A stretch of DNA of 64,000 nt from an uncultured Rhizobium sp. (GCA_945952415.1 CAMFIF010000007.1:1-64000), one strand, 5' to 3'; shown: positions 44,825 through 53,638, numbered from the stretch's first letter. The notes: generated by a model not told the origin, from the letters alone. Made by a program: numbers and translations.

Positions 44825-45502
44825 ATGAAGACGCTGCTCATCGAGGATGACGCGGAAACAGCTTCGTATATTATTTGCGGCCTGCAGGAAAGCGGATGGG
44901 TCGTTGATCACGCGCTGACGGGCAGAGACGGATTGTTCCTGGCAGCTGACGGATGCTTTGACTGCCTAATTGTGGACCGGATGCTGCCCGGCATTGACGG
45001 GCTCGCAATCGTCAAGACGCTGCGCGGCGCTGGCGTGCTGACGCCGGTTATCTTCCTCACGACGAAAAGCGGAGTCGGCGACAGGGTTGAGGGCTTGAAG
45101 GCAGGGGCAGACGATTACCTGGTGAAACCGTTCGCCTTTGAAGAGTTGGTTGCCAGAGTCGAGGCGCTTTGTAGGCGGCCGCCGATGCCGACCCTCCAGA
45201 CGGTGCTGAGAGTGGGCGACTTGGAAATGGACCTGATAAAGAGGTCGGTTTGCCGGGGCGGAGTACAAATTACGCTTCAACCCAGGGAATTTCAGCTTCT
45301 TGAGTATCTGATGCGCCATTCAGGTCACATTGTCACTAGGACAATGCTTCTGGAAAGTGTCTGGGAATTTCATTTCGATCCTAAAACCAACATCGTCGAG
45401 ACGCACATCAGTCGACTGCGAGCGAAGATTGCCGGAGATAACGAGTGTGGTCTGATACAGACGGTGCGTGGATTGGGGTACTGCCTGCGTGAAACAGCTT
45501 AG
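44825..45502 (+). CDS. OmpR/PhoB-family response regulator
   Basis: The 225-residue protein has a receiver with acidic pocket (LIEDDAE), Asp in LIVDRMLPGIDG, Thr/Lys switch residues (FLTTKSG and LVKPFAFEE) and a winged-helix domain (about 130-222, LQPREFQLLEYLMRHSGHIVTR, then THISRLRAKI). AAGGAGAT precedes the ATG. The kinase gene overlaps its end by 14 bases. It probably binds the CTAAGT repeats. Confidence 0.92.
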   Translation: MKTLLIEDDAETASYIICGLQESGWVVDHALTGRDGLFLAADGCFDCLIVDRMLPGIDGLAIVKTLRGAGVLTPVIFLTTKSGVGDRVEGLKAGADDYLVKPFAFEELVARVEALCRRPPMPTLQTVLRVGDLEMDLIKRSVCRGGVQITLQPREFQLLEYLMRHSGHIVTRTMLLESVWEFHFDPKTNIVETHISRLRAKIAGDNECGLIQTVRGLGYCLRETA

Positions 45503-46838
45503 CATCTTCAGGACCACGGCGTTCAAGATGGCTCTGGTCGTGGCCGGTTTCTTCGCCGTATTGACCGCCGTGCTGTTCGCGGTGGTTTTCCTGCTATTGG
45601 CAGATTACGCGAATAGCCAGACGCGCAACGTCGTGCAGATCGAAACGGACCGTTTGCTTCAGATCGCAACGACTGGGGGTGTTGATGCCGCCTTGCAGTT
45701 TGTTCGCGGACGAAGTGTGCCTGAAGAGCGTGACGCGTCATATCTAATTGCAGATGCCGACGGGAAAACCTTGGCTGGTAAGCTGAGATTCGATCTGAAT
45801 GGGCCGGAGTGGCAGACAATACAACAGCCCTGGGACGTACAGGAGACGCTGCTTGCCAAGAGGACGTATCTTCCCGACGGGAAGGCCCTAGTCGTCGCCT
45901 TCCCATCCGGTGAAGAGAACGAACTAAAGCAAGCGATCATGACTTCGTTCCTGTGGGCGGCTGTCCTGACAGCGGCGCTGTCGCTAGCTGGCGGACTGAT
46001 GCTGAGCAGGTCATTTTTGCGCCGGGTGCAGATGGTCACCCGCGCAACCACTTTGTTTTCCGAAGGCAATCTGCAGGAGAGGGTCCCTGTCCGGCGCACC
46101 GATGATGAATTCGATAAACTTGCGGGAAGCATCAACCAAATGCTGAGCCAGACACAGATTCTCATGGAGTCCATGAGCCAGGTATCGAGCGACATCGCGC
46201 ATGATCTGCGCACGCCACTTTCGCGACTTCGCCAGGGCCTTGATACTGCAAAAAGGAAATCCACAGACGTCACCAGTCTAAAAGCCGCCATCGACTGCGC
46301 GATCTGCGAAACCGATGACATACTTGCCACCTTTGCGGCTTTGTTACGTATAGCGGAAATCGACGGCGGAACACGTCGCGCGGAATTTCGCCAGGTCAAT
46401 CTCTCGCGACTTTTTGAAACAATCTCTGACGCATATGCAGCTGTTGCCGAGGATGGCGGGCAGAGAATGATACTCACGGCTGATGCAGATGTGTACGTCG
46501 AAGGCGATTGGGACCTGCTGGCACAAATGCTCGCAAACTTGGTAGAGAACGCGCTGCGCCACAGTGGATCAGGCGCTGTGGTCCATATGAAGCTGACTTC
46601 AGCGCTACGTAATGAAGTCGTTCTGCGCATTAGCGATAACGGACCTGGCATACCTGAGATAGACCGAGAGGCGGTTTTCCGCCGCTTCTATCGCCTCGAC
46701 CGTAGCCGTACGAGCGGCGGGCATGGTTTGGGGCTGGCACTGGTCGCCGCGATAGCGCGTCTGCACGGAATTTCAATCGAGTTGAGCGACAACCGCCCCG
46801 GACTCGCTGTTACAGTTAGATTTCCACCCTATGGCTAG
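45489..46838 (+). CDS. Membrane sensor histidine kinase with HAMP
   Basis: The 449-residue kinase has two membrane segments (about 15-40 and 155-178), a periplasmic domain of about 115 residues, a HAMP domain (FLRRVQMVTRATTLFSEGNL) and the kinase core with SSDIAHDLRTPLSRLRQG, LANLVENALRHS and DNGPGIP, GGHGLGLALV. GTG 45489 lies inside the end of the regulator gene, indicating coupling. It is the partner of the adjacent regulator. Confidence 0.9.
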   Translation: MKQLSIFRTTAFKMALVVAGFFAVLTAVLFAVVFLLLADYANSQTRNVVQIETDRLLQIATTGGVDAALQFVRGRSVPEERDASYLIADADGKTLAGKLRFDLNGPEWQTIQQPWDVQETLLAKRTYLPDGKALVVAFPSGEENELKQAIMTSFLWAAVLTAALSLAGGLMLSRSFLRRVQMVTRATTLFSEGNLQERVPVRRTDDEFDKLAGSINQMLSQTQILMESMSQVSSDIAHDLRTPLSRLRQGLDTAKRKSTDVTSLKAAIDCAICETDDILATFAALLRIAEIDGGTRRAEFRQVNLSRLFETISDAYAAVAEDGGQRMILTADADVYVEGDWDLLAQMLANLVENALRHSGSGAVVHMKLTSALRNEVVLRISDNGPGIPEIDREAVFRRFYRLDRSRTSGGHGLGLALVAAIARLHGISIELSDNRPGLAVTVRFPPYG

Positions 46839-47218
46839 ACATGTCCGCGTCGAAGTTTTCAAGCAACGTTGGCGCAGCTGTCATACATGCATGCTTTTGC
46901 AAATTCGGCAGCGAGCGTCATTGGAACGAGGCGTTAAAAGTGTGTGGTATGATTTTTAGCTATGCGGCTGCGGGCTTTCTTTCGCAACCACGCCTGTGCC
47001 CGCCGTGCCTGTGGGTAATATGCATCGGCAAGCTTCGGTGGCTGCCACGCTACGTGTCCCAATGTTGGGCCAAAATGCTACAGGTCGCTTCTTTTGTTTC
47101 CTTACGGAGTATTGAAGCGGGCCAGTACGATCTTCCCGCCGTCTCAGAAGGTGAGATTTGGTATTGCACAGTCGCGTTGGTTAGTATGCTTAGTGTGTTG
47201 CATTGAAAGAATGAAGAT
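46839..47218. other. Intergenic, no supported gene
   Basis: A 121-codon frame at 46841-47206 lacks a ribosome site and has Cys/Trp-rich random-looking content, so I do not support it. The last 40 bases, with TTAGTATGCTTAGTGTG, may carry the promoter of the phosphatase gene. Confidence 0.5.
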
Positions 47219-47782
47219 ATGAGTTCACTGTTCCGCAGTTCAGGTTTGGGACTTCTTGCCGTGGTGGTAGTTATGGGGGCGTACCTCGTCGGCATTCAGC
47301 TTACTGGTAACTTCGCCCCTGTGGTTGACGGCGAAGTTTACCGTTCCAACCAGCCAACGGCTGCGCAGTTGAAGACTTACAGCAGGACAAGGGGTATCCG
47401 GTCGGTTATTAACCTTCGGGGGGACGGCTCGGGTGAGGAATGGTACAGACAGGAAGTGGCCACTTCGAAATCACTTGGCATCGTGCACTATGATTTTCCA
47501 ATGTCGGATCGTGAGGAGCTGTCACTGGAACGAGCCCAGCTGCTGGTGCGGCTGATGCGAAACGCGGAGAAGCCCATGCTCATCCATTGCAAGGCGGGTG
47601 CTGATCGGACGGGGCTGGCGTCTGCACTATATCTTGCCAAGATTGCCGGAGCTGGCGAGGAGGATGCAGAGGCTCAGCTAAGTATTCGATATGGTCACGT
47701 CTCTCTGCCGGTGAGTCCCTCTTACGCGATGGACCGATCATTCGACAATCTCGAAATCTGGCTTGGGTTTAGGAATTCGTGA
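47219..47782 (+). CDS. Membrane-anchored dual-specificity-type phosphatase
   Basis: The 187-residue protein has an N-terminal anchor (about 9-27, LGLLAVVVVMGAYLVGIQL) and a Cys-based phosphatase domain with VYRSNQPTAAQLKTYSRTRG, IRSVINLRG, the general-acid loop YDFPMSDREE and the active site HCKAGADRTG (Cys nucleophile and Arg). The domain should face the periplasm given the short positive N-terminus. It is about 70 percent like the minus-strand copy at 52449. Substrate unknown; lipid phosphate, phosphoprotein or sugar phosphate are possible. Confidence 0.88.
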   Translation: MSSLFRSSGLGLLAVVVVMGAYLVGIQLTGNFAPVVDGEVYRSNQPTAAQLKTYSRTRGIRSVINLRGDGSGEEWYRQEVATSKSLGIVHYDFPMSDREELSLERAQLLVRLMRNAEKPMLIHCKAGADRTGLASALYLAKIAGAGEEDAEAQLSIRYGHVSLPVSPSYAMDRSFDNLEIWLGFRNS

Positions 47783-47968
47783 TATGCATTGCCGGACGTG
47801 TCGGCCAGCAGAGGCGTTCAGTTCGTTGCGCAGCCAGATCGGCCTGATCAATTGGCAACGCTCGGGAAGATTTTGCGGTAACTCTCTGCCTATACGTCAC
47901 AAGGCGAGCTGACCTCTTGGAATTTAAGCCATAGCCACTCATCGTTGAATTGCGGGACCGAAGCGCCA

Positions 47969-48628
47969 ATGCGTCTATTGCTGGTTGAAGATGATCAAAT
48001 GATCGGGGAAGCCTTGATGAGGAGCTTCCATAGGCACGCATTGTCGGCCGACTGGGTGAGAGACGGCGTGGCTGCCGTGGAAGCTGTCGAACTTTCCCAG
48101 TACGCAGTTGTTCTTCTCGATCTGGGACTGCCGAAACTGGATGGCATGCAGGTGCTTAACGGTATCCGGAAAAGCGGGTCGGGCATTCCCATACTGATAA
48201 TCACAGCACGGGACGACATATCCAGCCGGATCACCGGTCTTGACCTCGGCGCGGACGATTACGTTCTAAAGCCCTTCGATTTTGACGAGCTGATGGCACG
48301 TATTCGCGCAATCGTCCGCCGGAGGGCCGGGCATTCGCAGTCGGTAATTCAAGCAGGTGAGGTAGGTCTTGACCTTGCCACTCAGGCTGTAACATTTCGA
48401 GGCGTCAGCGACACGCTTTCAGCCCGTGAGTTCTCGCTTCTCAGGGCTCTTGCTGAACGGCCGGGCGCGATCCTATCGAGGAGTCAGCTTGAGGACCGCA
48501 TCTACGGATGGGGCGAAGAAATCGAAAGCAACGCAGTTGAGGTGTTGATCCACTACATTCGCAAGCGTTTCCACAAGGACATCATCCGCAATGTGCGGGG
48601 CGCTGGCTGGATGATACCAAAGGCCTGA
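47969..48628 (+). CDS. OmpR/QseB-family response regulator
   Basis: The 219-residue protein has a receiver (LLVEDDQM, VLLDLGLPKLDG, ITARD, VLKPFDFDE) and a winged helix (LSAREFSLLRALAERPGAIL, VLIHYIRKRFHKD). It groups with QseB/PmrA-like regulators by motif. ATG 47969 starts the receiver directly; the frame from 47945 adds eight unlikely residues. The kinase follows after two bases. Confidence 0.9.
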   Translation: MRLLLVEDDQMIGEALMRSFHRHALSADWVRDGVAAVEAVELSQYAVVLLDLGLPKLDGMQVLNGIRKSGSGIPILIITARDDISSRITGLDLGADDYVLKPFDFDELMARIRAIVRRRAGHSQSVIQAGEVGLDLATQAVTFRGVSDTLSAREFSLLRALAERPGAILSRSQLEDRIYGWGEEIESNAVEVLIHYIRKRFHKDIIRNVRGAGWMIPKA

Positions 48629-48630
48629 AC

Positions 48631-49932
48631 ATGTCTCTCCGGCTCTCATTTATTCTCGTTTTTTCGGCGCTCTTGACCGCTCTCGCCGTCTTTGCTTCGG
48701 CCTTCTCCTATTATAGCGCCCGCAACGAGGCGTGGAGCATTCTCGATTTCCAACTCCAACAGATCGCCCGGATCGTTGGCGATGGCAGTGGCATCGAACC
48801 AGCGAAATCTGCAGATGGAGCAAGCGACGAGGTGGTAGCCACGCGCGTCGAATTCCGGGACGGCCGCTCTCCGGTCACCAATGATGCTTCTGTAAAATTC
48901 CCCTCTGAGCCAGTTGCCGGGTTGTCGACCTTCTTGAGCAACCAGGTCGAGTGGCGGCTCTATACATACATTAGGCCCGCGCGGACCGTCATGGCCGCTC
49001 AGCGTACTGCAGAACGCGATGAACTGGCTGCGGACGCTGCATGGAACAGCGCCTGGCCCTTCTTGGTCGCCGTTCCACTTTCTTGGGTGGCCGCGTATTT
49101 GCTGGTAGGGGCGATCATGGAGCGCCTGCAGAGCTTAGCCGCCAATGTGGAAACACGATCCGTTGATGATCCTGTACCGCTGTCCATTGCCGACGCACCA
49201 CTTGAAGTCAGGCCACTCATCGCTGCGATAAACCGGGCTTTCGAACGCGTAAGGGTTACACTGGATCAGCAGCGTGCTTTCCTTGCCGATGCGGCGCATG
49301 AGCTTCGAACGCCTGTTACAGCGCTGTCGCTTCAGATCGGCAACCTCAAGCACGCGAGAACAATTGCTGATCGTGACGCCGCCATCGCCGAACTCGACGC
49401 AGGTGTGCATAGAGCCACACAGGTGGCCACCCAGTTGCTTCGACTGGCGCGGAGCGAAAACAATAGAAGCGCCTCTCGCTCCGAGACGCTCACCGAAGCG
49501 TCACAGGCAATTCAGGAATGCTTGGGGCGTCTGCTTCCGCTGGCTGACGCCAAGAAAATCGATTTGGGCGTGGCGCAGTCAGTTTCATGTGTGTTGCGCA
49601 TCGATCCGGCGGAGCTGGCGGCGATCCTCGATGTGTTTGTAGAAAACGCACTTCGCTACACGCCAGAAGGTGGCCAAGTTGATCTCGCCGTTCAGATGGA
49701 GGATGTCAGACCCGTGATCACGGTGACTGACAATGGCCCAGGCATTCCTGCGCACCTCAAGGGTCGCGTCTTTGACCGGTTCTTCCGCATCGACCCCGCA
49801 GCGGTTGAGGGAAGCGGTCTTGGCCTTGCGATTGCCCGCAATCTGGTCAGCCGTAATGGCGGCACGATCCGCTTGGAGGACAATCCAGGCGGGTTGGGCC
49901 TGAAGGTGACTTTGTCACTCCCGCTCTCCTGA
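48631..49932 (+). CDS. QseC/PmrB-like sensor histidine kinase
   Basis: The 433-residue kinase has membrane segments at about 5-25 and 140-162, a periplasmic domain, and kinase motifs FLADAAHELRTPVTALSLQI, LDVFVENALRYTP, DNGPGIP and GSGLGLAIARNL. It partners the upstream regulator. The CTAAGT direct repeat begins 11 bases after its stop codon, so the next transcription unit is a likely target. Confidence 0.9.
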   Translation: MSLRLSFILVFSALLTALAVFASAFSYYSARNEAWSILDFQLQQIARIVGDGSGIEPAKSADGASDEVVATRVEFRDGRSPVTNDASVKFPSEPVAGLSTFLSNQVEWRLYTYIRPARTVMAAQRTAERDELAADAAWNSAWPFLVAVPLSWVAAYLLVGAIMERLQSLAANVETRSVDDPVPLSIADAPLEVRPLIAAINRAFERVRVTLDQQRAFLADAAHELRTPVTALSLQIGNLKHARTIADRDAAIAELDAGVHRATQVATQLLRLARSENNRSASRSETLTEASQAIQECLGRLLPLADAKKIDLGVAQSVSCVLRIDPAELAAILDVFVENALRYTPEGGQVDLAVQMEDVRPVITVTDNGPGIPAHLKGRVFDRFFRIDPAAVEGSGLGLAIARNLVSRNGGTIRLEDNPGGLGLKVTLSLPLS

Positions 49933-49942
49933 ATTTCGGCTT

Positions 49943-49959
49943 CTAAGTCTCTCCTAAGT
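49943..49959 (+). promoter_or_regulatory. Direct-repeat operator CTAAGT-N5-CTAAGT, copy 2
   Basis: The same TCTAAGTCT-N3-CTAAGTTT arrangement as at 44043, 62 bases before the start codon at 50021. Shared sequence extends beyond the hexamers, which argues against chance. Confidence 0.65.
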
Positions 49960-50020
49960 TTCAGAACCGATGGTGTCACCGTACCCGATGGGTGCGCAAC
50001 ACACGATTGGAGACATGCAC

Positions 50021-50281
50021 ATGAAACGCACAGCAAATCTTTTCCTCGGCTCCCTCATGCTCGGCTCTGCCGTCTTCGCCGTCCCGGCTCTTGCGGCCAA
50101 CCAGCCCTGCGAAGACGCACTCAAGGAATTCCGCGCCGCCAAGGGCTCGGCCAAGGTCTCGGCTGATGCCATGAAAAAGGTCGACGAGCTGGAAGCCAAG
50201 GCTGTCGAGCGCTGCAATGCAGATGACGACAAGCGTGCTGACCAGTTTGTCGCCGACGCGATGAAGCTTCTCGGCAAGTAA
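50021..50281 (+). CDS. Small periplasmic helical protein
   Basis: The 86-residue protein has a signal peptide (MKRTANLFLGSLMLGSAVFA) and a mature two-helix chain with two Cys residues (one in NQPCEDAL, one in ERCNADDD) that may form a disulfide hairpin. ATG 50021 lies seven bases after GGAGA. It begins a likely three-gene unit with the COG4705 and PAP2 genes. Confidence 0.75.
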   Translation: MKRTANLFLGSLMLGSAVFAVPALAANQPCEDALKEFRAAKGSAKVSADAMKKVDELEAKAVERCNADDDKRADQFVADAMKLLGK

Positions 50282-50311
50282 ATCCGGGCACGTGACCTCA
50301 GGAGACCACCG

Positions 50312-51088
50312 ATGAACTCGTTATCCCTTACCGCTCTCGATCACCAGCCGAGCCGCGTTCCGGAGGTCACGGCCGACTTCTGGCTGATCAAGCTCCTTGC
50401 TGTCACCATGGGTGAGACGGCAGCCGACTTCCTTAACGTCAACCTCGGGTATGGCCTGACCACCACTTCGCTGCTGATGGCTGGCGTATTTCTCGTCGCC
50501 TTGGCGATCCAGTTCTATCAAGGCAAATATGTGCCTTGGTCCTACTGGTTGACCGTGGTGCTGATCAGCGTTGTCGGCACACTTGTCACCGACAATCTCG
50601 TAGATAATTTCGGCGTGTCCCTGATGACGACCACGATTGGTTTCAGCGTGGCGCTCGCAGCCACTTTCGCCATTTGGTACGGGGTCGAGGGGACACTTTC
50701 CATCCACTCCATCTTCACTGCCCGACGTGAAGGTTTCTACTGGCTCGCGATTCTCTTCACCTTCGCGCTCGGCACCTCGGTAGGCGATCAGGTGGCGGAG
50801 AGGTTCGATATTGGCTACCTGAATACCGGCCTGCTCTTCGGTGGCATAATCGCGGTCATCGCACTCGCTTACTACAAGTTCAGGCTCGACGCCATTACGG
50901 CCTTCTGGCTCGCCTACATACTGACCCGCCCTCTCGGTGCTTCCTTCGGTGACCTGCTTTCCCAGCCGATGGAATACGGCGGTCTCGGTCTTGGCACGAC
51001 TGCCACCAGCATCGGCTTCCTCGCTGCGATTATCGCAACGGTATTATACGCAAGTGTTCGTTACGGCAGGTCAATACGAAGCGCTTGA
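50312..51088 (+). CDS. COG4705-type multispanning membrane protein
   Basis: The 258-residue protein has seven or eight membrane segments and two internal repeats with Glu/Thr-rich polar motifs (LLAVTMGETAADFLNV; FALGTSVGDQVAERFDIGYL). This pattern is that of COG4705, an uncharacterised family often encoded beside two-component systems and phosphatases. AGGAGACC precedes the ATG. The conserved acidic residues within membrane segments suggest ion transport, but that is inference. Confidence 0.85.
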   Translation: MNSLSLTALDHQPSRVPEVTADFWLIKLLAVTMGETAADFLNVNLGYGLTTTSLLMAGVFLVALAIQFYQGKYVPWSYWLTVVLISVVGTLVTDNLVDNFGVSLMTTTIGFSVALAATFAIWYGVEGTLSIHSIFTARREGFYWLAILFTFALGTSVGDQVAERFDIGYLNTGLLFGGIIAVIALAYYKFRLDAITAFWLAYILTRPLGASFGDLLSQPMEYGGLGLGTTATSIGFLAAIIATVLYASVRYGRSIRSA

Positions 51089-51105
51089 GCACCTGCCACC
51101 CTTTT

Positions 51106-51135
51106 CCGCGTCGAATGGATCAACCTTCGACGCGG
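51106..51135. repeat. Inverted repeat between the COG4705 and PAP2 genes
   Basis: A perfect 10-bp stem (CCGCGTCGAA / TTCGACGCGG) with a 10-base loop, with TTTT before it and no T-run after. It may weaken read-through or stabilise mRNA ends, and supports a PAP2 start downstream of it. Confidence 0.6.
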
Positions 51136-51177
51136 AGCTTGCATGAACCTTTCTTTGCATCAAGGTGTACCTGCAAC

Positions 51178-51729
51178 ATGAACTATCTGGATATCCTCAT
51201 CACGAGAGCCATCAATGAGTTCGCCGGGATGAACGGCTCCCTGGATGTCCTCGTGATCAGTCTCACATTCTTCGGCGTGCCCTGCATGGTTTTCTGGACG
51301 GTGCTTCAATGGTGGTCGGGCGACAACCGTGCCTATCGCAGGCACGTTGCAGCTACCTCCGGTCTTGCATTTCTCCTCGGTCTTCTGATCAATCAGATCA
51401 TTCTCCTCTTTATCCAACGCGTTCGCCCATATGACGCTGGACTGACGCAGCTGCTGATCGCGCCGACGGCCGATCCATCATTTCCGTCCGATCACGCAAC
51501 CGCATGTTTCTCGATCTGCTTCAGCTTTCTGATCAAGGGACTGAAGCGTGAGGCAAGGCTGCTGGCGCTGGTATCCATGCTCATTTGTCTGTCACGCGTC
51601 TATGTCGGTACGCATTATTTTACGGACGTCCTCGGCGGCATGATGACCGCGCTAGTCGCGACGATGATCGTTGCATCGCTGTACCGATTCAACTCACGGA
51701 TTGATCAGAAACTCACTCGGTTGATGTGA
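51178..51729 (+). CDS. PAP2-family membrane phosphatase
   Basis: The 183-residue protein has five or six membrane segments and the three PAP2 signatures: a first with QRVRPYDAG, the second FPSDHATACFSI and the third SRVYVGTHYFTDVLGG. Such enzymes remove phosphate from undecaprenyl pyrophosphate, phosphatidic acid or lipid A in the outer leaflet of the inner membrane. ATG 51178 starts the family-typical region; TTG 51085 overlaps the previous stop but passes through the hairpin and encodes an odd Cys-rich leader. Confidence 0.85.
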   Translation: MNYLDILITRAINEFAGMNGSLDVLVISLTFFGVPCMVFWTVLQWWSGDNRAYRRHVAATSGLAFLLGLLINQIILLFIQRVRPYDAGLTQLLIAPTADPSFPSDHATACFSICFSFLIKGLKREARLLALVSMLICLSRVYVGTHYFTDVLGGMMTALVATMIVASLYRFNSRIDQKLTRLM

Positions 51730-51860
51730 TGGCGCAAATCAACGATGCGGTCGAATTGGCTGTCGAGAGAGGTGCCTAGTATCAGGCAGCGGCTGCGGCT
51801 CCGCCCGCTCTGTCCAGAGCGCAATTATCCGGTCTTGCCTTGAACGCAGCGACTCATGAT

Positions 51861-52436
51861 CTAGCTGTGCGCACGGTGCTCCTCGTGAGCGGCTTCCCAG
51901 ACCTCCTTGGTGGCATCAACGTTCATGGCGGCGATCCCAAACCCTACGATAAGGTCCGGCCACACCGATGCCCAGATGTATGCCGTCACGAGACCCGCAC
52001 CTATGATCGCGATGTTCGCGATGGCATCGTTTCTGGCTGACAGGAAGGCCGCACGCGTGAGGCTTCCGCTTCCATGCCTGTGGGCGGCTAGCAGAAAGGC
52101 GCAGAACAGATTAACGACCAATGCACCGATGCCCGTGATAGTCAGAGCGAAGGCCTCAGGCGGAACGGGGTTGGAAAATTTTGTCCACGCGGTCCAAATG
52201 AAGGCCAATGCAGGAACCAGCAGGATCAGCGCGAGAACCATCCCGACCCGAGCCCGCATTCTTGCAGACCAGGCAAGTGCGAAGAAGATCAGGAAATTCA
52301 CAGATGCGTCTTCGAAGAAATCCGCGCTGTCGGCGAGAAGGGAGACGGAGCCGGTGCGGAGCGCAACCAGAAGCTCGACGCCGAAATAGCCTAGATTTAA
52401 TAGAGCCACGATAAAGACAACGCGTCTGAGAGACAT
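51861..52436 (-). CDS. Short cation-efflux (CDF-like) membrane protein
   Basis: The 191-residue protein has five or six membrane segments. Metal-site-like motifs are DSADFFEDASVN in the second and ARNDAIANIAII in the fifth, matching CDF positions. The C-terminal cytoplasmic metal-binding domain of standard CDF proteins (about 90 residues) is absent. It follows the second phosphatase gene by 12 bases in one operon. Metal specificity cannot be read from sequence. Confidence 0.82.
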   Translation of the reverse strand: MSLRRVVFIVALLNLGYFGVELLVALRTGSVSLLADSADFFEDASVNFLIFFALAWSARMRARVGMVLALILLVPALAFIWTAWTKFSNPVPPEAFALTITGIGALVVNLFCAFLLAAHRHGSGSLTRAAFLSARNDAIANIAIIGAGLVTAYIWASVWPDLIVGFGIAAMNVDATKEVWEAAHEEHRAHS

Positions 52437-52448
52437 GTAGATACACCT

Positions 52449-52970
52449 TCAGGAGTTGGGAAAGCCAAGCCAGGATTCGAGCTTCTCGAATGTTCGGTCC
52501 ATGGCGTAGGACGGGCTGACAGGCACGGGGATGTGACCGTACCGAATGCTGATCTGCGCTTCGGCATCATGTTCGCTGGAAGCGGAGACCTTCGCCAGGT
52601 AGAGAGCGGAGGCAAGCCCGGTGCGGTCGGCCCCTGCCTTGCAGTGAATGAGCATTGGCTTCTCGGCCTTCTCCATAAGCGCGACCAGCTGCTTTGCGCG
52701 GTCGGCAGAAAGCTCCTCGCGATTCGACATCGGAAAATCGTAATGCACGATGTTAAGGGCTTTGGACGAGGCGAGTTCCTGTTCATACCAGTCCTCGCCC
52801 TCGCTGTCTCCGCGCAGGTTGATGACTGACCGAATTCCGTGCGCCTTCTCGTATGCCTCAAGACGGGCGGGCGTAGGCTGGTTCGAGCGGTAGACCTCGC
52901 CAGCTACGACCGTCCCAAAATTGCCCGTCAGTTCAATACCGAGCAGATACGCTCCCATCACTGCCGCCAC
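52449..52970 (-). CDS. Dual-specificity-type phosphatase, second copy
   Basis: The 173-residue protein is a paralogue of the one at 47219 with the same anchor, YRSNQPT, INLRGDSEGEDWY, YDFPMSNREEL and HCKAGADRTG. GTG 52970 is the first start; similarity to the paralogue continues a few codons further upstream (GHVGLVAAVMG), where no ATG is found, so the true N-terminus may be lost or start at an unusual codon. It precedes the CDF-like gene. Confidence 0.82.
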   Translation of the reverse strand: MAAVMGAYLLGIELTGNFGTVVAGEVYRSNQPTPARLEAYEKAHGIRSVINLRGDSEGEDWYEQELASSKALNIVHYDFPMSNREELSADRAKQLVALMEKAEKPMLIHCKAGADRTGLASALYLAKVSASSEHDAEAQISIRYGHIPVPVSPSYAMDRTFEKLESWLGFPNS

Positions 52971-53167
52971 TAGACCGACATGGCCGCATGAACAAATGCT
53001 TCCTTGCGGAAGCGAAGGGCGAGAGCCGTCGGACCGACGCTAATTTCTTTCGCTAACTGCTCGCCAATCAAAAGGCTTGCCTCATCTAGATGTCTCATAC
53101 GCCTGTCTGAAAGAGATGGCCGCTTTTTTAGACATTGCAACGTCCCTTGCAGGTAAACATTGCATCG

Positions 53168-53198
53168 GCGGCCGCGCCGCTGTCTGAGGCGCGGCCGC
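53168..53198. repeat. GC-rich hairpin, copy 2
   Basis: The same 11-bp inverted repeat as at 43246, with loop GCTGTCTGA. It is seven bases downstream of the second CusF-like remnant's stop. Confidence 0.9.
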
Positions 53199-53204
53199 CC
53201 TTGA

Positions 53205-53375
53205 TCACTTGACCATCGTGACTGTCTGTTTGCCGTTGACGCGCTCGACTACGAATTCGACGGACGCGTCCTGCTCGAACTTCTTGAGCATGCCCTCGTG
53301 GCAGTCTGGAACACCATGGTCATTGCTGGCATGTAGGGATTCTTGAGGGCCTCGTGCAACAGCGTCACCTTCTTC
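53205..53375 (-). pseudogene. CusF-like remnant, frameshifted and 5'-truncated
   Basis: The 3' part of a CusF-like gene aligns with the copy at 43283. A one-base deletion near 53306-53310 (ACTGCCACGAGG versus GTCGCCGACGAGG) shifts the frame between MPAMTMVFQ and GMLKKFEQDASVEFV. The 5' end is replaced at about 53376 by transposase sequence. This copy keeps the MPAMTM copper motif and has no stop at the place where copy 1 has TAG. Confidence 0.75.
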
Positions 53376-53558
53376 GCTCAAAAGCCTGCGCCACCGGTAA
53401 AGCAGACTGGGCGCAACGCCATGGCGGCGAGCGGTGGACGATACCGTCTCGCCTGGCTCGACACTCTGCTCGATGATTGTCAGCTTCTGCTCAGTTGTCC
53501 ACCGTCTACGGCGCACACCACCCGTCAGCAATTCTACGTGTCGATATTCGTTAGACAT
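53367..53558 (-). mobile_element. IS3-family (IS2-like) OrfA fragment
   Basis: An open frame starts MSNEYRHVELLTGGVRRRRW and carries the HTH of OrfA transposases (TTEQKLTIIEQSVEPGETVS, STARRHGVAPSLLYRWRRLL). After about 64 residues it runs into the CusF remnant, so the leucine zipper and the whole of OrfB are missing. Its current 117-codon frame is an accidental fusion. Confidence 0.8.
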
Positions 53559-53604
53559 AAGCCTGTCCTCCAGTCTGTGCTTGAGCCATTCTGCTTATGC
53601 CAAC

Positions 53605-53638
53605 TGTCCGGTCGAAACGGGGTGCAGTTCACATGACA
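53605..53638. repeat. Probable terminal inverted repeat of the IS fragment
   Basis: Read on the minus strand it begins TGTCATGTGAACTGCACCCC and ends GGACA, the style of IS3-family ends (TG...CA), 47 bases before the OrfA start. The matching right end is not found here. Confidence 0.55.

Noticed and set aside
46841..47206. 121-codon plus-strand frame between kinase and phosphatase genes
   Set aside because: No ribosome site, unusual Cys/Trp content and no recognisable motif.
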